NCBI RefSeq assembly: GCF_001667315.1
Contig: NZ_LZHT01000076.1
Location: forward strand, 1 to 60,554
Reading direction: 5' to 3'
Length of the DNA: 60,554 nt
Source: Mycobacterium sp. 852002-10029_SCH5224772
GTDB taxonomy: Bacteria > Actinomycetota > Actinomycetes > Mycobacteriales > Mycobacteriaceae
Part shown: positions 8,903 through 18,993 of the stretch, piece by piece
How the letters are laid out: the number at the start of each line of letters is the position of its first letter
How positions within the stretch are numbered: the first letter of the stretch is position 1
The notes under the pieces: generated by a model
Seen by the model: the letters and a program-made list of their open reading frames with translations, nothing else
What the model was told of the DNA's origin: nothing
Database searches by the model: none
Translations under genes and position numbers: made by a program

Positions 8903-9736
8903 CTAATCGTGATCCGTTGAAAGCGAAACGTGTCGCCACGCATCGATGTCGGCCTGCAGCTCAGAGATTTTATTCTCCACCGCTGCGACACAGTCGCTCC
9001 CCAGCAGCAGGTGCACGGGAGGTTCGTCCGCCGAAACGACATCGACAATCGCGGCCGCGGCCTTGACCGGGTCGCCGGGCTGTTCGTGATTTAGGTTTGC
9101 GGCGCGGGAACGCACGGCTCCGGCGGTGGATTCGTAGTCCGCGATGACGGTTTGCTCGGCGCTCAGACTGGAGGCGTCGAGGAAGTCGGTGCGAAAGTAA
9201 CCAGGCTCGACGACGGTGACCCAGATGCCCAGCGGCTTAACTTCCTTGGCGAGTGCCTCGCTGAACCCTTCCACCGCGAACTTGGTGGAGCAGTAGACGC
9301 CCCACCCGGCCGAGCCGAGCAGCCCGCCGATAGAGCTGATGTTGATGATGTGCCCTGCGCGCTGGCGGCGCATAACCGGCAAGACTGCCCGCTGCATGGT
9401 CAGGGTGCCGAACACGTTGACCTCGTAGACGGCCCGGGCCGAGGCGTCGGACGACTCCTCAACCGCTCCGAGGAGGCCCCGGCCGGCGTTGTTCACCAGC
9501 ACGTCGATCCGTCCGAACGATTCGAGCGCGGACTGGACCGCCGCGGCCGCCTGTTCGCCGTTCGTGACGTCGAGATCGACGGCAAGCAGGGCCTCACCTG
9601 CGTCGGGGAAGTGCGCCGCGAGCTGCCCCGCCCGCCGTGCGGTCGCGACCACCCGGTCGCCCCGGCTCAAGATCGTGCGTGCGATCTCGAGTCCAAACCC
9701 ACGAGATGCTCCGGTGAGAAACCAGACCTTGGACAC
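8903..9736 (-). CDS. short-chain dehydrogenase/reductase
   Basis: A 277-residue classical SDR. The nucleotide-binding motif TGASRGFG lies near residues 8-15, then NNAG, a catalytic Ser (NISSIGG) and YCSTK supplying the Tyr and Lys. The reading frame stays open far upstream through dnaE2, but the real start is GTG 9736, where GGAG sits 7 bases upstream. The substrate is unknown; the closest pattern is oxidoreductases acting on lipid or sterol-type alcohols. It sits between dnaE2 and the nitroreductase, a position not occupied by an SDR in M. tuberculosis. Confidence 0.9.
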   Translation of the reverse strand: MSKVWFLTGASRGFGLEIARTILSRGDRVVATARRAGQLAAHFPDAGEALLAVDLDVTNGEQAAAAVQSALESFGRIDVLVNNAGRGLLGAVEESSDASARAVYEVNVFGTLTMQRAVLPVMRRQRAGHIINISSIGGLLGSAGWGVYCSTKFAVEGFSEALAKEVKPLGIWVTVVEPGYFRTDFLDASSLSAEQTVIADYESTAGAVRSRAANLNHEQPGDPVKAAAAIVDVVSADEPPVHLLLGSDCVAAVENKISELQADIDAWRHVSLSTDHD

Positions 9737-9822
9737 TGATGCTCCTTCGCCGCCCGAGCGCGCGCGTTGGTACGCGACACGCCGAGAAACTACGGCATTT
9801 TGTGCACCGTCGCGATGGGTTC

Positions 9823-12800
9823 TCACCGGAAGTCGCGCGAGCGCGAGCCGACCGCCAGAGTGATGCGGCCCAACCGCTCGGCGACGACGGTGATCGCACC
9901 GGTGGCGTTTTGGACCTGCCCGCGTACCAGCAGCGCCGGCGCCGAATTCGCCAGCTTGCGATGCCGCGCCCACACCCCCGGCGCGCAGAGCACGTTGACC
10001 ATCCCGGTCTCGTCCTCCAGGTTGAGGAATGTCACCCCCTGCGCCGTCCCGGGGCGCTGGCGGTGGGTCACCGCACCGGCGATCAGCACGCGGTCCCCGT
10101 CGGGCACCGACCCCAGCTTCTCGGCGGGCACCACCCCCATCGCGTCCAGGTCTTCCCGCAGGAACTGCGTCGGGTAACTGTCCGGGGAGATGCCGGTGGC
10201 CCACACGTCGGCGGCGGCCAGTTCCAGCTCGCTCATCCCGGGCAGCGCCGGGACGTGCGAGGACGATCCCACCCCGGGCAGGCGGCCCGGCCGCTGGGTG
10301 GCCGCCGCCCCGGCCGCCCACAGCCCCTCGCGCCGGGACATGCCGAAACAGGCAAAAGCCCCGGCGGTGGCCAGCGCCTCGGTCTGCGGCACGGAGAGCT
10401 GCAGCCGGGTGGTCAGTTCCAGCAGAGAAGTGAACGGGCCGTTGGCCTTTCGTTCGTCGACCAGTTGCTCGGCCAGGTCGTCTCCGATATGACGGACCGC
10501 ACCCAGACCGAGCCGGACCTCGGTTCCGGCGTTTTCCAAGGTGGCGTGCGCCAGGCTGGCGTTGACGTCCGGACCGTGCACGGTCACGCCGTGCCGGCGG
10601 GCATCGGCCACCAGCGACTGGGGCGAGTAGAAGCCCATCGGCTGGGCGCGCAGCAGCGCGGCACAGAACACCGCGGGGTGGTGCAGCTTGAACCACGACG
10701 AATAGAACACCAGCGATGCAAACGACAGCGCATGGCTTTCGGGGAAGCCGAAATTGGCGAAGGCTTCCAGCTTTTCGTAGGTCCGGTCGATCACCTCGTC
10801 TCCGGCGCCGTGCAGCGCGCGCATGCCGTCGTAGAAGCGCCCGCGCAGCCGTCGCATCCGTTCGGTGGAGCGCTTGGATCCCATGGCGCGGCGCAGCTGG
10901 TCGGCTTCGGCGGCGGAAAACCCGGCGCAGTCGACCGCCAGCTGCATCAGTTGCTCCTGAAAGAGCGGTACCCCCAACGTCTTTCGCAGCGCCGGCTCCA
11001 TGGACGGGTGGTCGTAGACCACCGGGTCCAGGCCGTTGCGCCGCCGGATGTAGGGGTGCACCGACCCGCCCTGGATGGGGCCGGGGCGGATCAGCGCGAC
11101 CTCCACCACCAGGTCGTAGAACACCCGTGGCTTCAGCCGCGGCAGGGTGGCCATCTGCGCGCGCGACTCCACCTGGAACACGCCGACGGAATCGGCGCGG
11201 GCCAGCATCTCGTACACCGCCGGCTCGGAGAGGTCGAGGCGGGCCAGGTCCACCTCGATCCCCTTGTGCTCGGCCAGCAGGTCGATGGCGTAGTGCAGCG
11301 CCGAGAGCATGCCCAGCCCGAGCAGGTCGAACTTCACCAAACCGATTGCCGCACAGTCGTCTTTGTCCCATTGCAGGACGCTGCGGTTCTCCATCCGCGC
11401 CCACTCCACCGGGCACACGTCGGCAATGGGGCGGTCGCAGATCACCATGCCGCCGGAGTGAATGCCCATGTGCCGCGGCAGGTTCCGGATCTGGTTGGCC
11501 AGGTCGACCACCTGCTCGGGGATGCCTTCAACATCCGGCGAGTCCGCCAGCCCGCTCCAGTGGTTGATCTGCTTGCTCCAGGCGTCCTGCTGGCCTTGCG
11601 AGAAGCCCAGGGCGCGAGCCATGTCGCGCACCGCGATCTTTCCCCGGTAGGTGATGACGTTGGCGACCTGGGCGGCGTAGTCCCGGCCGTATTTGTCGTA
11701 GACGTACTGGATGACCTTTTCGCGCTGGTCGGATTCGATGTCCATGTCGATGTCGGGCGGCCCGTCGCGGGCCGGCGACAAGAATCGCTCGAACAGCAGC
11801 TCGTTGGCCACCGGGTCGACGGCGGTGACCCCGAGGGCGTAGCAGACCGCGGAGTTGGCCGCCGATCCCCTGCCCTGACACAGGATGTTGTTGTCCCGGC
11901 AGAACCGGGCGATATCGTGCACCACCAGGAAGTAGCCCGGAAACTGCAGCTGGGCAATGACTTTCAGCTCGTGCTCGATCTGGGCGTACGCGCGTGGTGC
12001 GCTGGACCCGTAGCGGTCGCGCGCCCCGGCCATGGTCAGCTGTCGCAGCCAGCTGTCCTCGGTGTGCCCGTCGGGAACGTCGAACGGTGGCAGCTGCGGC
12101 GCGATGAGCGCCAGCCCGAACGCGCACTGCTCGGCCAGCTCGGCGGCCGCGGTCACCACATCAGGGACCCCCAGGGGCACCTGCGCGAACAGCCGGGCCA
12201 TCTCCTCACCGGAGCGCAGGTGCGAACCGCCGAGCGGGGCCAGCCACCCGGCGGCGCCGTCCAGGGACTCCCGGGCCCGGATGGCGCCCATCGCCATGGC
12301 CAGCCGGCGCCGCGACGGCCCCGCGAAATGTGCCCCGGTGGTGGCGACGACGCCGACCCCGAAGCGCGGGGCGAGGGCGGCCAGCGCCGCGTTGCGCTCG
12401 TCGTCGAGCGGTTGGCCGTGATGGGTCAACTCGACGCTGACCCGCCCGGCGCCGAACCGGTCCACCAGGTCGGCCAGCGCCCACTCCGCCGCGCCCGGGC
12501 CGCCCGCGGAAAGTGCCTGGCGCACATGGCCTTTGCGGCATCCGGTCAAGATGTGCCAGTGCCCGCCGGCGGCCTCGGTCAGCGCGTCGAAATCGTAACG
12601 GGGCTTGCCCTTCTCGCCGCCGGCCAGATGCGCCGCGGCCAGTTGCCGCGACAGCCGCCGGTAACCCTCGGGGCCGCGGGCCAGCACCAGCAGGTGCGGG
12701 CCGGCCGGATCCGGACGCTCGGTGCGGGCCTCACCCCCCAGCGACAGTTCGGCGCCGAACACGGTGCGCATGTCGAGTTCGGCGGCCGCCTCGGCGAACC

Positions 12801-13110
12801 GCACCGCCCCGTACAAGCCGTCGTGATCGGTGAGCGCCAGGGCGCGCAGGTCCAGCCGGGCCGCCTCCTCGACAAGCTCCTCGGGTGTGCTCGCCCCGTC
12901 CAGGAAGCTGAACGCCGAATGCGCATGCAGTTCGGCGTAGGCGACGGACGAGCGGGCCGACCGGCCGTCACCCGGCGGCCGGTACGTCGCGCGCTTGCGC
13001 GAGAGGGGGGCGTCCTCGGGAAGACCCGCCGGCTCACCGGCACGGCGCGGCTTGCTGTCGAGCACCCGCTCCATTTCCGCCCAGCTCGGCGGCCCGTTAA
13101 ACCAGCCCAC
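9823..13110 (-). CDS. dnaE2: error-prone DNA polymerase DnaE2 (Rv3370c)
   Basis: A 1095-residue C-family polymerase of the DnaE2 type. It has an N-terminal PHP domain (ELHAHSAFSFLDGAS near residue 58), a palm with the acidic PDIDMDIE motif, fingers, a helix-hairpin-helix region and an OB fold near the end. DnaE2 performs mutagenic translesion synthesis with ImuA' and ImuB during SOS. The N-terminus (MGWFNGPPSWAEME) matches the M. tuberculosis protein, which fixes the start. A LexA box lies 14 bases upstream of the start codon. Confidence 0.97.
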   Translation of the reverse strand: MGWFNGPPSWAEMERVLDSKPRRAGEPAGLPEDAPLSRKRATYRPPGDGRSARSSVAYAELHAHSAFSFLDGASTPEELVEEAARLDLRALALTDHDGLYGAVRFAEAAAELDMRTVFGAELSLGGEARTERPDPAGPHLLVLARGPEGYRRLSRQLAAAHLAGGEKGKPRYDFDALTEAAGGHWHILTGCRKGHVRQALSAGGPGAAEWALADLVDRFGAGRVSVELTHHGQPLDDERNAALAALAPRFGVGVVATTGAHFAGPSRRRLAMAMGAIRARESLDGAAGWLAPLGGSHLRSGEEMARLFAQVPLGVPDVVTAAAELAEQCAFGLALIAPQLPPFDVPDGHTEDSWLRQLTMAGARDRYGSSAPRAYAQIEHELKVIAQLQFPGYFLVVHDIARFCRDNNILCQGRGSAANSAVCYALGVTAVDPVANELLFERFLSPARDGPPDIDMDIESDQREKVIQYVYDKYGRDYAAQVANVITYRGKIAVRDMARALGFSQGQQDAWSKQINHWSGLADSPDVEGIPEQVVDLANQIRNLPRHMGIHSGGMVICDRPIADVCPVEWARMENRSVLQWDKDDCAAIGLVKFDLLGLGMLSALHYAIDLLAEHKGIEVDLARLDLSEPAVYEMLARADSVGVFQVESRAQMATLPRLKPRVFYDLVVEVALIRPGPIQGGSVHPYIRRRNGLDPVVYDHPSMEPALRKTLGVPLFQEQLMQLAVDCAGFSAAEADQLRRAMGSKRSTERMRRLRGRFYDGMRALHGAGDEVIDRTYEKLEAFANFGFPESHALSFASLVFYSSWFKLHHPAVFCAALLRAQPMGFYSPQSLVADARRHGVTVHGPDVNASLAHATLENAGTEVRLGLGAVRHIGDDLAEQLVDERKANGPFTSLLELTTRLQLSVPQTEALATAGAFACFGMSRREGLWAAGAAATQRPGRLPGVGSSSHVPALPGMSELELAAADVWATGISPDSYPTQFLREDLDAMGVVPAEKLGSVPDGDRVLIAGAVTHRQRPGTAQGVTFLNLEDETGMVNVLCAPGVWARHRKLANSAPALLVRGQVQNATGAITVVAERLGRITLAVGSRSRDFR

Positions 13111-13123
13111 CCACCCGAGTATA

Positions 13124-13139
13124 TCGAACTGATGTTCGA
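13124..13139 (-). promoter_or_regulatory. LexA SOS box of dnaE2
   Basis: TCGAACTGATGTTCGA is a perfect TCGAAC-N4-GTTCGA palindrome, the mycobacterial LexA operator. It sits 14 bases upstream of the dnaE2 ATG, where bound LexA would block transcription until DNA damage. It is also about 50 bases upstream of otsB2, which reads away from it. Confidence 0.93.
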
Positions 13140-13188
13140 TACTGGCCGGGTGGCCGCCGCGCGGAGATCACCACCTAATGTCGTGATC

Positions 13189-14340
13189 ATGACGGTCATC
13201 ATCGACCCGCGCCGCCACGACGCGGTGCTGTTCGACCTGGCAGCCGACGAGGGTGCGCTCGACTCCACCCTGGCCGCGCAGCTGCGGGCGATCGGGCTGG
13301 GTACCGCCGTCGTCTCCGCGGACGGCCCGGTGCGGGCGGCCGCGGGCCTGAAGGTGCGCCCGGGCCGCGCCGTCGTAATCGCCGGGCAGGCGGGGGGCAT
13401 CGAGGCCGCCCGCGCCACGGGATTCGCATTGGTGATCGGCGTCGGCCCGGCGGGGCGCGCCGGCGCGCTGCGTGACGCCGGGGCGGACGCGGTGGTCGCC
13501 GATCTGGGTGAGGTCGGCGTGCGCACCGGGGACCTTCGGATGTCGCAACTACCGGATGCATTGCAGGACTTGACCGATGGGCTGGCCGGCCAGCGACCGG
13601 CAGTGTTCTTCGACTTCGACGGCACGCTGTCCGACATCGTCGACGACCCGGATGCCGCCCGGCCCGTCGCCGGGGCCACGGAAGCGCTGGAGAGGCTGGC
13701 CGCCCGCTGTCCGGTCGCGGTGCTATCCGGCCGCGACCTCGCCGACGTGACGAACCGCGTTGGCGTACCAGGCATTTGGTACGCGGGAAGTCACGGTTTC
13801 GAGCTAACCGCTCCCGACGGGACGCACCACCAGAACGACGCCGCGGCCGCGGCCATCCCGGTGCTGGAGCAGGCGGCCGGGCAGCTGCGCGACCAGCTCG
13901 GCGCGATTCCCGGAGTAGTGGTGGAGCACAAGCGATTCGGTGTTGCCGTGCATTACCGCAACGCCGAACGCGACCGCGTCGGTGAAGCGCTGGCGGCGGT
14001 GCGCGCGGCTGGCCGCCGCGACGCGCTACGGGTGACCACCGGCCGCGAGGTCATCGAGTTGCGCCCGGATCTGGACTGGGACAAAGGGAAAACGCTGCGC
14101 TGGGTGATCGATCACCTGCACGAGGCCGGGTCGGGTCCACTGACGCCGGTCTATCTCGGCGATGACATCACCGACGAGGACGCCTTCGATGCGGTGCGGC
14201 ATGACGGTGTGCCGATCCTGGTGCGGCACACCGACGATGGCGACCGCGCCACCGCGGCGCTGTTCGCATTGGACAGCCCCGCGCGAGCCGGCGAATTCAC
14301 CGACCGGCTGGCGGATCAGCTGCACGGTTGCGAACGTTAG
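13189..14340 (+). CDS. otsB2: trehalose-6-phosphate phosphatase OtsB2 (Rv3372)
   Basis: A 383-residue HAD phosphatase that removes phosphate from trehalose-6-phosphate, the last step of the OtsAB pathway and essential in M. tuberculosis. The N-terminal third is a degenerate HAD-like domain. The catalytic domain starts at FFDFDGTLSD with nucleophile Asp142 and Asp144, followed by SGRDLADV and GDDITDEDAF. I chose ATG 13189; GTG 13183 (two codons earlier) is the alternative. Its stop overlaps the stop of htdY by 4 bases (convergent). Confidence 0.95.
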   Translation: MTVIIDPRRHDAVLFDLAADEGALDSTLAAQLRAIGLGTAVVSADGPVRAAAGLKVRPGRAVVIAGQAGGIEAARATGFALVIGVGPAGRAGALRDAGADAVVADLGEVGVRTGDLRMSQLPDALQDLTDGLAGQRPAVFFDFDGTLSDIVDDPDAARPVAGATEALERLAARCPVAVLSGRDLADVTNRVGVPGIWYAGSHGFELTAPDGTHHQNDAAAAAIPVLEQAAGQLRDQLGAIPGVVVEHKRFGVAVHYRNAERDRVGEALAAVRAAGRRDALRVTTGREVIELRPDLDWDKGKTLRWVIDHLHEAGSGPLTPVYLGDDITDEDAFDAVRHDGVPILVRHTDDGDRATAALFALDSPARAGEFTDRLADQLHGCER

Positions 14341-15203
14341 GCGTATTCCACCGCGCCGTCGTCGAGCACCACCCGCGCCTCCACACCGTCGGCGCCCGAT
14401 GCCTCGGTGCGGAACACGGCCTTGCCCGGCTCGGTCCGCCAGATCAGCGTGGTCAGTGTCTCGCCGGGAAACACCGGCGAGGTGAATCGCGAGGCGATCG
14501 AGGTGACGTTGGCCGCGACGCCCCCGCCGAGCTCGGACACCAGCGCGCGCCCGGACACCCCGTAGGTGCACAGGCCGTGCAGGATCGGCTTGGGGAACCC
14601 CGCCAGCTCCCGGGCGAACCACGGGTCGCTGTGCAGCGGGTTGCGGTCCCCGGAGAGCCGGTAGATCAGCGCCTGGTCTTCGCGGGTGGGCAGTGCGATC
14701 CGCGCGTCGGGCTCGCGGTCCGGGAATTCCGGTGCGACCGGCCGCTGACCCGGCATTCCCCCGAATCCGCCCTCGCCGCGGATGACCAGGGTGGTGAGCG
14801 TCTCGGCGATCAGCTGCCCGGATCCCGGATCGGTGCCCCGGCCGCGCAACACGAGGATCGCGTTCTTGCCCTCGCCCTTGTCCTGGATGTCGGCGACCTC
14901 GGAAACCACCGAGAGCTTTCCCGCGGGCGGCAGCGGCGCATGCAGCCGGATGCTCTGCGATCCGTGTAGCAGCATGGCCCAGTTGAACTTTCCGACCAGG
15001 CCGGCCGCGCCGAACGCCGGGCAGCAGATCACCGCGTAGGTGGGCAGCACCTGCTGGTCGATGTCGTGGCTGTTCTCGGTGGTGAATGCCAGATCGTCGA
15101 TCCCGGCGCCGACACCGAGCGCGTAGAGCAGCGTGTCCCGGTCCGTCCATTCGAAGGGCATGGGTTCGGTCACCGCGCCGACGGCACTCGGGTCAATCGC
15201 CAT
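14337..15203 (-). CDS. htdY: MaoC-like (3R)-hydroxyacyl dehydratase HtdY (Rv3389c)
   Basis: A 288-residue double-hotdog dehydratase, close to the 290 residues of M. tuberculosis HtdY. The C-terminal hotdog carries the hydratase-2 motif around YRLSGDRNPLHSDPWFA (Asp/His catalytic pair) and HGLCTYG. It hydrates or dehydrates long-chain 3-hydroxyacyl thioesters. ATG 15203 has AAAGGAGA just upstream, so the longer in-frame extension is rejected. It is divergent from lpqD. Confidence 0.93.
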   Translation of the reverse strand: MAIDPSAVGAVTEPMPFEWTDRDTLLYALGVGAGIDDLAFTTENSHDIDQQVLPTYAVICCPAFGAAGLVGKFNWAMLLHGSQSIRLHAPLPPAGKLSVVSEVADIQDKGEGKNAILVLRGRGTDPGSGQLIAETLTTLVIRGEGGFGGMPGQRPVAPEFPDREPDARIALPTREDQALIYRLSGDRNPLHSDPWFARELAGFPKPILHGLCTYGVSGRALVSELGGGVAANVTSIASRFTSPVFPGETLTTLIWRTEPGKAVFRTEASGADGVEARVVLDDGAVEYA

Positions 15204-15286
15204 GGGGGTCTCCTTTCGAGGATTTTCTGCACCTAACCATTGCAAACCCTTCCCACCGAAGCCGTCGGCAGGGCAGGCTATCTCCC

Positions 15287-16003
15287 ATGCCCAAGCGCAG
15301 CTTGTTCCGGAAGGTCTCAATAGCGGTCGCCGCGCTCACCGCAACGGTAATCGTCGCCGGCTGCGGCGGCGGCTCACCGCAGGCGCGCTCCATCACGGTG
15401 ACGTTCATCCGGCACGCCCAGTCGGAGTCCAACGCCGCCGGCACCATCGACACCGACGTGCCAGGACCGGGTCTGACCCCGGAGGGCAAGGGGCAGGCCG
15501 AACAGATCGCCCATCAACTCGGCCGCAAGAACTACGACGCCGTCTACGCGTCCACCATGACCAGGGCGCAGCAGACCGCCGCGCCGCTCGCCTCCGAACT
15601 CGGCAAGCAAGTGGAGGTGCTGCCGGGCATCCAGGAGATCAGCGCCGGCTGGTACAACGGCAAGCCCGATTCGATGGCGAAGTCGACCTACCTGCTGGCC
15701 CCGGCGAACTGGATCAAGGGCGATGTGTCGTACAGCATCCCCGGCTCGATCAGCGGCAAAGAATTCAACGACCAGTTCACCGCGGCCGTCAACAAGATCT
15801 ACAACAGCGGCCACCACAATCCTGTGGTGTTCTCGCACGCGAACGCGATCATGGTGTGGACGCTGATGAACGCCCGCAACGGCAAGGAAAGCCTGATGAA
15901 CACCCACCCGCTGCCCACCACCGGCCGCGTGGTGATCAACGGTAACCCGATGACCGGTTGGACGCTGGTCGACTGGGACGGGATCCGCGACTTCCACAAC
16001 TGA
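15287..16003 (+). CDS. lpqD: lipoprotein LpqD, phosphoglycerate-mutase-like (Rv3390)
   Basis: A 238-residue exported protein. A basic N-terminus and hydrophobic stretch end in the lipobox VAGC with Cys26, so the mature protein is lipid-anchored outside the membrane. The mature part is a histidine phosphatase-fold domain: RHAQSES carries the catalytic His, EISAGWYNG a probable acid, and VVFSHANAIMVW the second His. The substrate is unknown. The M. tuberculosis protein is 236 residues. Confidence 0.92.
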   Translation: MPKRSLFRKVSIAVAALTATVIVAGCGGGSPQARSITVTFIRHAQSESNAAGTIDTDVPGPGLTPEGKGQAEQIAHQLGRKNYDAVYASTMTRAQQTAAPLASELGKQVEVLPGIQEISAGWYNGKPDSMAKSTYLLAPANWIKGDVSYSIPGSISGKEFNDQFTAAVNKIYNSGHHNPVVFSHANAIMVWTLMNARNGKESLMNTHPLPTTGRVVINGNPMTGWTLVDWDGIRDFHN

Positions 16004-16056
16004 CCTTTGACGACCGGCAGTTGACGTGCGCGGCTCCCAGCCGCCACCATGTCTTC

Positions 16057-18066
16057 ATGCGGTATGTCGTTACCGGCGGTACCGGGTTTATTGGTCGCCG
16101 AGTCGTGTCTCGTCTTCTGGAATCCCGGCCCGACGCACAGGTGTGGGTGCTGGTGCGACGGCAGTCGCTGGGTCGCTTCGAGCGCCTCGCGGCGCACTGG
16201 GGTGATCAGCGGGGTGAGCGGGTCAAACCGCTGGTCGCCGAGCTGCCGGAGCTGGACCTGAGCGACGAGGTCCTGGCCGAGCTCGGCGGCATCGACCACG
16301 TGGTGCACTGCGCGGCGATCTACGACATCACCGCCGGCGAACCCGAGCAACGCGCCACCAACGTCGAGGGGACGCGCGCGGTGATCGGCCTGGCGCAACG
16401 GTGCGACGCGACGTTGCACCACGTCTCCTCGATCGCCGTGGCGGGTGACTTTGCCGGCGAATACACCGAGGACGACTTCGACGTCGGCCAGCAACTGCCG
16501 ACGCCCTATCACCAGACCAAGTTCGAAGCCGAACTGCTGGTGCGCTCGACGCCCGGACTGCGCTACCGCGTCTACCGCCCGGCGGTGGTCGTCGGCGATT
16601 CACGCACCGGCGAGATGGACAAGGTGGACGGGCCGTACTACTTCTTCGGCGTGCTGGCCAAGTTGGCCGTGCTGCCCTCGCTGACCCCCATCCTGCTGCC
16701 CGACACCGGCCGCACCAACATCGTCCCGGTCGACTACGTCGTCGACGCGCTGGTCGCGCTGCTGCACCTCGACGGTCGGGACGGACAGACGTTCCACCTC
16801 ACCGCCGAGAAGACCATCGGCCTGCGGGGCATCTACCGCGGTGTGGCCAAGGCGGGCGGGCTGCCGCCACTGCGCGGGGCGCTGCCCCGCTCGGTGGCCG
16901 CGCCGGTGCTCAAGGTGCGCGGGCGCGCCAAGGTGGTGCGCAACATGGCGGCCACCCAGCTGGGCATTCCCGCCCAAGTGTTCGACCTCGTCGATCTGGC
17001 TCCCACCTTCGTCAGCGAGAACACACGAAACATACTGCAGGACACCGGGATACGAGTTCCGCAGTTCTCCGAATACGCGCCCAAGCTGTGGCGGTACTGG
17101 GCGGAGCACCTGGATCCGGACCGCGCGCGCCACGACGATCCGCGAGGAGCGCTGCGCGGCCGGCACGTCATCATCACCGGCGCGTCCAGCGGCATCGGCC
17201 GGGCGGCGGCCATCGCGATCGCCGAGCGCGGCGCCACCGTGTTCGCGCTGGCCCGCAACGGCGCCGCACTGGATGCGCTGGTCGCCGAGATCCGCGCCAA
17301 TGGTGGTGCAGCCCATGCCTTTACCTGCGATGTCACCGATTCCGCGTCGGTGGAACACACCGTCAAAGACATCCTGGGTCGCTTCGACCACGTCGATTAC
17401 CTGGTGAACAACGCCGGCCGGTCGATCCGCCGCTCGGTGGTCAACTCCACCGATCGGCTGCACGATTACGAACGGGTGATGGCGGTCAACTACTTCGGTG
17501 CGGTGCGGATGGTGCTGGCGCTGCTGCCCCATTGGCGCGAGCGGCGGTTCGGCCACGTCGTCAACGTGTCGAGCGCGGGCGTGCAGGCGCGCAATCCCAA
17601 GTACAGCTCCTACCTACCGACCAAGGCGGCACTGGACGCGTTCTCCGACGTGGTGGGATCGGAGGTGCTGTCCTACCACATCACCTTCACCAACATCCAC
17701 ATGCCGCTGGTGCGCACCCCCATGATCGTGCCGTCGCACCGGCTCAACCCGGTCCCGGCGATCAGCCCCGAGCGCGCGGCCGCGATGGTGGTGCGCGGGC
17801 TGGTGGACAAGCCGGCGCGGATCGACACCCCGCTGGGCACGCTCGCCGAAGCCGGAAATTACTTCGCCCCCAGGACTTCTCGGCGAATCCTGCACCAGCT
17901 CTATCTCGGCTACCCCGACTCGGCGGCGGCGCGCGGGCTACCCATCGCGCCGCAAGGGTCCGCGCGCCGCAAACCCAACCGGCCCGTCCGCGCCGTCACC
18001 GGTGGCATCCGCACACCCCGCAGCGTCAAGCGGTTGGTGCGCCTGGTGCCCGGCGTGCACTGGTAA
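16057..18066 (+). CDS. acrA1: multifunctional acyl-CoA reductase AcrA1 (Rv3391)
   Basis: A 669-residue fusion of two Rossmann reductases. Residues 1 to about 350 form an extended SDR/epimerase-like domain starting with VVTGGTGFIG and carrying YHQTK. Residues about 370-600 form a classical SDR with ITGASSGIGRA, NNAGRSIRR and YLPTK. The family reduces fatty acyl-CoA to alcohol by way of the aldehyde, supplying fatty alcohols or wax. I chose ATG 16057 (MRYVVTGG) because the strand begins there; upstream codons do not look coding. Its stop is directly adjacent to the stop of cmaA1 on the other strand. Confidence 0.92.
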   Translation: MRYVVTGGTGFIGRRVVSRLLESRPDAQVWVLVRRQSLGRFERLAAHWGDQRGERVKPLVAELPELDLSDEVLAELGGIDHVVHCAAIYDITAGEPEQRATNVEGTRAVIGLAQRCDATLHHVSSIAVAGDFAGEYTEDDFDVGQQLPTPYHQTKFEAELLVRSTPGLRYRVYRPAVVVGDSRTGEMDKVDGPYYFFGVLAKLAVLPSLTPILLPDTGRTNIVPVDYVVDALVALLHLDGRDGQTFHLTAEKTIGLRGIYRGVAKAGGLPPLRGALPRSVAAPVLKVRGRAKVVRNMAATQLGIPAQVFDLVDLAPTFVSENTRNILQDTGIRVPQFSEYAPKLWRYWAEHLDPDRARHDDPRGALRGRHVIITGASSGIGRAAAIAIAERGATVFALARNGAALDALVAEIRANGGAAHAFTCDVTDSASVEHTVKDILGRFDHVDYLVNNAGRSIRRSVVNSTDRLHDYERVMAVNYFGAVRMVLALLPHWRERRFGHVVNVSSAGVQARNPKYSSYLPTKAALDAFSDVVGSEVLSYHITFTNIHMPLVRTPMIVPSHRLNPVPAISPERAAAMVVRGLVDKPARIDTPLGTLAEAGNYFAPRTSRRILHQLYLGYPDSAAARGLPIAPQGSARRKPNRPVRAVTGGIRTPRSVKRLVRLVPGVHW

Positions 18067-18957
18067 TCATTTCTGCAGGGTGAACTGGTTGACGTCGACG
18101 TAGCCCACCCGGAATGCGTTCGCGCAGCCGGTCAGGTATTTCATGTACCGGTCGTAGACTTCCTCGGATTGCACCGCGATGGCCTCGTCCCTGTGGGCCT
18201 GCAGTGCGGCGGACCAGATGTCGAGCGTCTTGGCGTAGTGCGGCTGCAGCGACTGGACTCGGCTGACGGTGAAGCCGTTCGCGGTGGCGCGCTCTTGCAC
18301 CATCGGTATCGACGGCAGCCGCCCACCCGGAAAGATCTCGGTGACAATGAATTTGATGAATCGGGCGAACGTGAACGAGATCGGCATGCCGCGTTCGACC
18401 ATCTCCGTCGGGTGCAGTCCGGTGATCGTGTGCAGCAGCATGACCCCGTCGTCGGGCAGCAGGTCGTGCGCCATGGTGAAGAACGCGTCGTAGCGCTCGT
18501 GCCCGAAGTGCTCGAATGCGCCGATGCTGACGATCCGGTCGACGGGCTCGTCGAACTCCTCCCAGCCCCGCAGCAGGATCCGGGCGGAACGGGGGCTCTT
18601 CGACTGCGCGACCAACCGCTCGACGTGCTCGGCCTGGTTGCGGCTCAGGGTGAGGCCGACGACGTTGACGTCGTATTTTTCCAGGGCACGCATCATGGTG
18701 GCGCCCCAGCCGCAGCCGACGTCGAGCAACGTCATGCCCGGTTCCAGCCCCAGTTTGCCCAAGGCGAGGTCGATCTTGGCGATCTGCGCTTCTTCGAGCG
18801 TCATATCGTCGCGCTCGAAGTAGGCGCAGCTGTACGTCTGGGTCGGGTCGAGGAAGAGCCGGAAGAAGTCATCCGACAAGTCGTAGTGGGCCTGCACGTC
18901 GTCGAAGTGCGGCGTTAACTCATTTTCCTCGGGGTGCTCTGACGTCGTGGGCATCAT
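18067..18957 (-). CDS. cmaA1: cyclopropane mycolic acid synthase CmaA1 (Rv3392c)
   Basis: A 296-residue SAM-dependent methyltransferase of the mycolic-acid cyclopropane synthase family. Motif [16 protein letters not shown] is followed by [12 protein letters not shown] and the family signatures [14 protein letters not shown] and HTITGLHP. It adds a methylene bridge across a double bond of the meromycolate chain; CmaA1 acts at the distal position. The sequence follows M. tuberculosis CmaA1 closely, with a slightly longer N-terminus ([12 protein letters not shown]). The start could be a few codons later. Confidence 0.92.
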   Translation of the reverse strand: MMPTTSEHPEENELTPHFDDVQAHYDLSDDFFRLFLDPTQTYSCAYFERDDMTLEEAQIAKIDLALGKLGLEPGMTLLDVGCGWGATMMRALEKYDVNVVGLTLSRNQAEHVERLVAQSKSPRSARILLRGWEEFDEPVDRIVSIGAFEHFGHERYDAFFTMAHDLLPDDGVMLLHTITGLHPTEMVERGMPISFTFARFIKFIVTEIFPGGRLPSIPMVQERATANGFTVSRVQSLQPHYAKTLDIWSAALQAHRDEAIAVQSEEVYDRYMKYLTGCANAFRVGYVDVNQFTLQK

Positions 18958-18993
18958 GCCAGCCTAATCGCCGAGATGGCTATGTTGTAGACA

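Noticed and set aside
9739..14340. 1533-codon plus-strand open frame running through dnaE2 antisense into otsB2
   Set aside because: Only the otsB2 part (from 13189) has a domain; the rest mirrors dnaE2 codons and results from high GC at third positions.
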